From an uncultured Oscillibacter sp. (lineage in GTDB: Bacteria > Bacillota > Clostridia > Oscillospirales > Oscillospiraceae), in the NCBI RefSeq assembly GCF_910579365.1, contig NZ_CAJTUX010000010.1:1-62263 (forward strand): a stretch of 62,263 nt of DNA, written 5' to 3'. The notes beneath the pieces are model-generated. The model did no database searches and had not been told where the DNA came from. It saw only the letters and a list, made by a program, of their open reading frames with translations. Position 1 is the stretch's first letter. Each line of letters starts with the position of its first letter. The position numbers and the translations under genes were made by a program. Below, in pieces: positions 59,901 through 62,263 of the stretch.

Positions 59901-60937
59901 AGGATCAGGAGCGTCTGTTTCTCGCCATCGGCAGCGCCGAGCCGGCGCTGATCGCCCGTAGCGAGCGGCGGAGGAGGCGCCGCTGGCCCGGATATTGCTT
60001 GGCCGCCGCGGCCTGCCTGACCCTGGTGCTGGCACTGGGGCGTGTACTTCCTTCGTGGACAGAACCGCCCGCCATCGCCACACCGGACCCGCCGGTAACC
60101 CAGAACCCCGACGGCCAGCGGCTCGTTTTGCCGGAGCAGGGCAGTGAGATCGGGACCCTTCGGCTGCTGAGCTATGCCCCGCAATCCCAGGAGAAAGCGG
60201 TGGATTTCCTCATCTATGTCAACGAGGAGCAGTTTAATATCCGTGAAGCGGATGGGCTTTACAGTATTAGAAGTACAGACCCTCTGCCGGAAAATTTCCC
60301 GGAATGCGGCCTGGATATTGTCCACCTTGCCAACATCTCTCCCGACGCAGCAAACATGTTGGCGGCGGAATCCTTGGGAAACCGTTATGCCATGGTTTTC
60401 CAGGAGGAGGAAAGCTCCGCTTTGCCCAAATGCCCCTATCTGCGGGCCAGCGCGGGTACGGACTGGAACTCCGAACAGGCCGAGCTCTGGTTTGTGGACG
60501 ATGGACAGGGGGGGGCCTTTGTCCTCACCGCCCGCTACTTTTTGGAGGCGGAGGAGGGAATGGGTATGCGGTTCAGGGACATGGTGTCCAGCTTCCGGGT
60601 TATCCCCCTGAACATGGCTGTGCCGGAGTGGATGGCCTCCCTCTATAAGGCCGTAGACCGCCTGTTTCCGGCACTGCTGTCCAACGATCTCTCCGGCGTC
60701 TCCGATCTGCTGGCGGAAAACGCCAGCGTGGGCGCTTATGACCGGAATGTCTGGGAATATGTTACCATTGCCTCTGTGGATTATATTCCGGACAACGATC
60801 AGAACCCCGCTTCCGCCACGGTTTCCGTGAAGCACCGGCTGAACCTGGAGGAAGGGGAAAGCTACTGCTATCTTACACTGGAATTGGTCCATCAGGACGG
60901 CCAATGGCGGCTGGTCTGGTCCGGTATTGAGAAATAA
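59897..60937 (+). CDS. Probable membrane anti-sigma factor
   Basis: 346 residues. A short, very basic cytoplasmic N-terminus (IARSERRRRRRWPGY) is followed by one membrane segment at about 32-50 (CLAAAACLTLVLALGRVLP). The roughly 290-residue extracellular part has no family I recognise; it may be two domains (about 75-235 and 240-346). The cytoplasmic part is shorter than most anti-sigma domains, so the mode of sigma binding is unclear. ATG 59897 follows AAAGGAGG and overlaps the sigma gene by four bases. Role is from context. Confidence 0.75.
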   Translation: MKDQERLFLAIGSAEPALIARSERRRRRRWPGYCLAAAACLTLVLALGRVLPSWTEPPAIATPDPPVTQNPDGQRLVLPEQGSEIGTLRLLSYAPQSQEKAVDFLIYVNEEQFNIREADGLYSIRSTDPLPENFPECGLDIVHLANISPDAANMLAAESLGNRYAMVFQEEESSALPKCPYLRASAGTDWNSEQAELWFVDDGQGGAFVLTARYFLEAEEGMGMRFRDMVSSFRVIPLNMAVPEWMASLYKAVDRLFPALLSNDLSGVSDLLAENASVGAYDRNVWEYVTIASVDYIPDNDQNPASATVSVKHRLNLEEGESYCYLTLELVHQDGQWRLVWSGIEK

Positions 60938-60944
60938 ATGAGAA

Positions 60945-61160
60945 GCGCCCCGTTCTTACGAACGGGGCGTCAGGCTGTCGAAAAAGTATTTTCGCCAGCC
61001 TGCGCAAGTTTTTCAAAACTTTAAAAAAGTTTTGAAAAACTTCTGATTGAAAACGAAAGGAACCCCTCCTGGGTTCCTCTCGTAACTCTCTTCCTTCCCG
61101 TTGCGCCAATCTTCTGCGTTTTTTGACACGCTGGCGCCCCGTTCTTACGAACGGGGCGTC
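60945..61160. repeat. Two 27-bp hairpin repeats around a palindromic element
   Basis: A 27-bp sequence occurs perfectly at 60945-60971 and 61134-61160. Each copy is a 10-bp hairpin (CGCCCCGTTC/GAACGGGGCG, loop TTAC). Between them is a 162-bp element. Its ends are imperfect inverted repeats (AGGCTGTCGAAAAAG against AGCGTGTCAAAAAAC). Inside are three more hairpins: 60971-61002, 61006-61042 (15-bp perfect stem) and 61058-61078. No gene is present. Confidence 0.85.
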
Positions 61161-61181
61161 TTCTATAGAAAAGTCTGGAAT

Positions 61182-62263
61182 TTACTTTGCCAGGACCTTT
61201 TTGAGTTTGGCAAAGCGGGGCAGGGAATCCTGTTTGGGCAGCTTAGGCTCACCTTGCACCAGGGGCAGCACGTAGTCGATGAAGGGCTTTTCCACACCGT
61301 TGTGAGCGGCGTTGATCCACTCCAGAGGCACTTTCTTCTCGGTGTTGGCCACATCGGTCAGACCCAGCAGCTTGGTCTTGCAGACATACTGTCCGCCCTC
61401 GTAAGCACGCTCAAAGCCCACCATCTTGTCGGTGATGCCCGCCACAGCGTTTTCCACGGCGGCTTTGCCGGACATGAAGGACTCCTCAATATCCGTTTCA
61501 GAGGCCAGGTGCGCGCCGCAGCGCTGGAGCAGGCTCAGCTCAATACCCCGGACCTTCGCACCAGTTTTCTGTTTCACGGCGTCGGCCAGCATGGCGGCCA
61601 GACCGCCCAGCTGAGCGTGGCCGAAGCCGTCGGTGGCAGAGGTCTTCGCCTCGGAGACGAAGGAGCCGTCGGCGTAGTGGATGCCCTCGGAGACGGCTAC
61701 CATGCAGTTGCCCTTCTCCTTATAAATGCGGTCCACGTCGCTCAGGAACTGCTCCATGTCAAAGTCCACCTCGGGGAGGTACACCAGATCAGGACCCGCG
61801 CCGTAAGCGGTGGCCAAGGCGGCGGCGCCGGCCAGCCAGCCAGCGTGGCGGCCCATGATTTCAATGACGCAGACCATGCCAGTGTCATAGACCCGGGCAT
61901 CCTGATAGACCTCCATGCAGGAGGTGGCGATATATTTGGCGGCAGAAGCGAAGCCGGGGCAGTGGTCCGTGCCGAAGAGGTCGTTGTCAATGGTCTTGGG
62001 CACGCCCATAACGCGGCACTCGTAGCCCACCTTCTGCATATACTTGCTGATCTTGTTGCAGGTATCCATGGAGTCGTTGCCGCCGTTGTAGAAGAAATAG
62101 CGGACGTCATATTTCTTGAAAATCTCCAGAATACGCTTATAATCGGTATCGTCCACATCCGGGTCCTTCATCTTATAGCGGCAGGAACCCAGGGCGGAGG
62201 AAGGGGTGTATTTCAGCAGCTCCAGCTCGGCGGGGTCCTCCTGGCCCATGTCAAACAGCCGGT
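61182..62263 (-). CDS. pfp: 6-phosphofructokinase, PPi-type (5' truncated)
   Basis: Phosphorylates fructose 6-phosphate in glycolysis. About 360 residues are visible; the N-terminus lies beyond the right edge (frame continues RLFDMGQEDP). GGNDSMDT replaces the GGDGS of ATP-dependent enzymes, and MGVPKTIDNDLFGTDH has Lys where ATP enzymes have Gly. Both changes are typical of pyrophosphate-dependent forms, whose reaction is reversible. IEIMGRHAGWLAGAAAL is the hexose-binding motif. It ends at 61182, beside the hairpin element. Confidence 0.92.
   Translation of the reverse strand, partial: RLFDMGQEDPAELELLKYTPSSALGSCRYKMKDPDVDDTDYKRILEIFKKYDVRYFFYNGGNDSMDTCNKISKYMQKVGYECRVMGVPKTIDNDLFGTDHCPGFASAAKYIATSCMEVYQDARVYDTGMVCVIEIMGRHAGWLAGAAALATAYGAGPDLVYLPEVDFDMEQFLSDVDRIYKEKGNCMVAVSEGIHYADGSFVSEAKTSATDGFGHAQLGGLAAMLADAVKQKTGAKVRGIELSLLQRCGAHLASETDIEESFMSGKAAVENAVAGITDKMVGFERAYEGGQYVCKTKLLGLTDVANTEKKVPLEWINAAHNGVEKPFIDYVLPLVQGEPKLPKQDSLPRFAKLKKVLAK

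Overview
The window is a gene-dense piece of a high-GC, spore-forming, butyrate-producing Firmicute. It looks like class Clostridia, family Oscillospiraceae (Flavonifractor/Pseudoflavonifractor/Lawsonibacter type). The evidence is complete spoIIIA, spoVM, sipL and spoIVA sporulation genes, a butyryl-CoA:acetate CoA-transferase, an ispH-rpsA fusion and GC-rich codons. Genus is inference; class is well supported. No stretch over 300 bases lacks a gene; the longest gap is the repeat-filled 60938-61181. I found no tRNA, rRNA, CRISPR array, prophage or insertion sequence. Bases 1-50 are not biological: they are Illumina P7/index/read-2 adapter fused to the contig end inside fusA. The last gene, a phosphofructokinase, runs off the right edge.

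Layout. 0-4 kb: fusA (3' part), tuf, a DUF4830 protein, an rRNA pseudouridine synthase. 4-9 kb: a CdaR/PucR-type regulator, ftsE-ftsX, an EnvC-like M23 hydrolase and an unknown protein whose Shine-Dalgarno lies in a hairpin. 9-15 kb: MBL hydrolase, greA-lysS, and a divergent AmmeMemoRadiSam pair. 15-20 kb: spoIIIAA-AH behind a sigma-E-type promoter. 20-24 kb: the Asp23/Gls24-nusB-xseA-xseB-ispA block, interrupted after nusB by a small divergent gene/XRE-regulator module with two matching operators. 24-31 kb: acetyltransferase, RpiR regulator, flavoprotein, cmk-plsC-ispH/rpsA, butyryl-CoA:acetate CoA-transferase. 31-40 kb: CarD-ispD-ispF, a DUF3343-cysteine desulfurase pair, cdaA-cdaR (c-di-AMP), an RseC-like protein, DUF5685 and a Cys-tailed J-domain protein. 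39-52 kb: the Firmicute core block yicC-remA-gmk-rpoZ-priA-def-fmt-protease-rsmB-rlmN-stp-prkC-rsgA, ending in a 22-codon spoVM. 52-58 kb: sipL, an amino-acid ABC importer on the minus strand, spoIVA, ogt. 58-62 kb: coaX, an ECF sigma factor with its anti-sigma partner, a hairpin cluster, and PPi-type phosphofructokinase.

How it fits together. The strongest theme is sporulation. The SpoIIIA-SpoIIQ channel genes and the three-protein coat basement layer (SpoVM anchor, SpoIVA ATPase, SipL linker) are all present. spoIIIAA, sipL and spoIVA share the same promoter form: a CATA-type -35, exactly 14 nt, then an identical CATAGAGT -10. This is a compact mother-cell (sigma-E) regulon. Other themes are isoprenoid synthesis (ispA, ispH, ispD, ispF), translation and ribosome maintenance, c-di-AMP signalling, and Ser/Thr kinase-phosphatase signalling. 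The most second-look-worthy items are the coat basement cluster with its promoters, the sipL hairpin, the XRE operator module, the self-matching ECF promoter, the MITE-like hairpin element and the adapter contamination.
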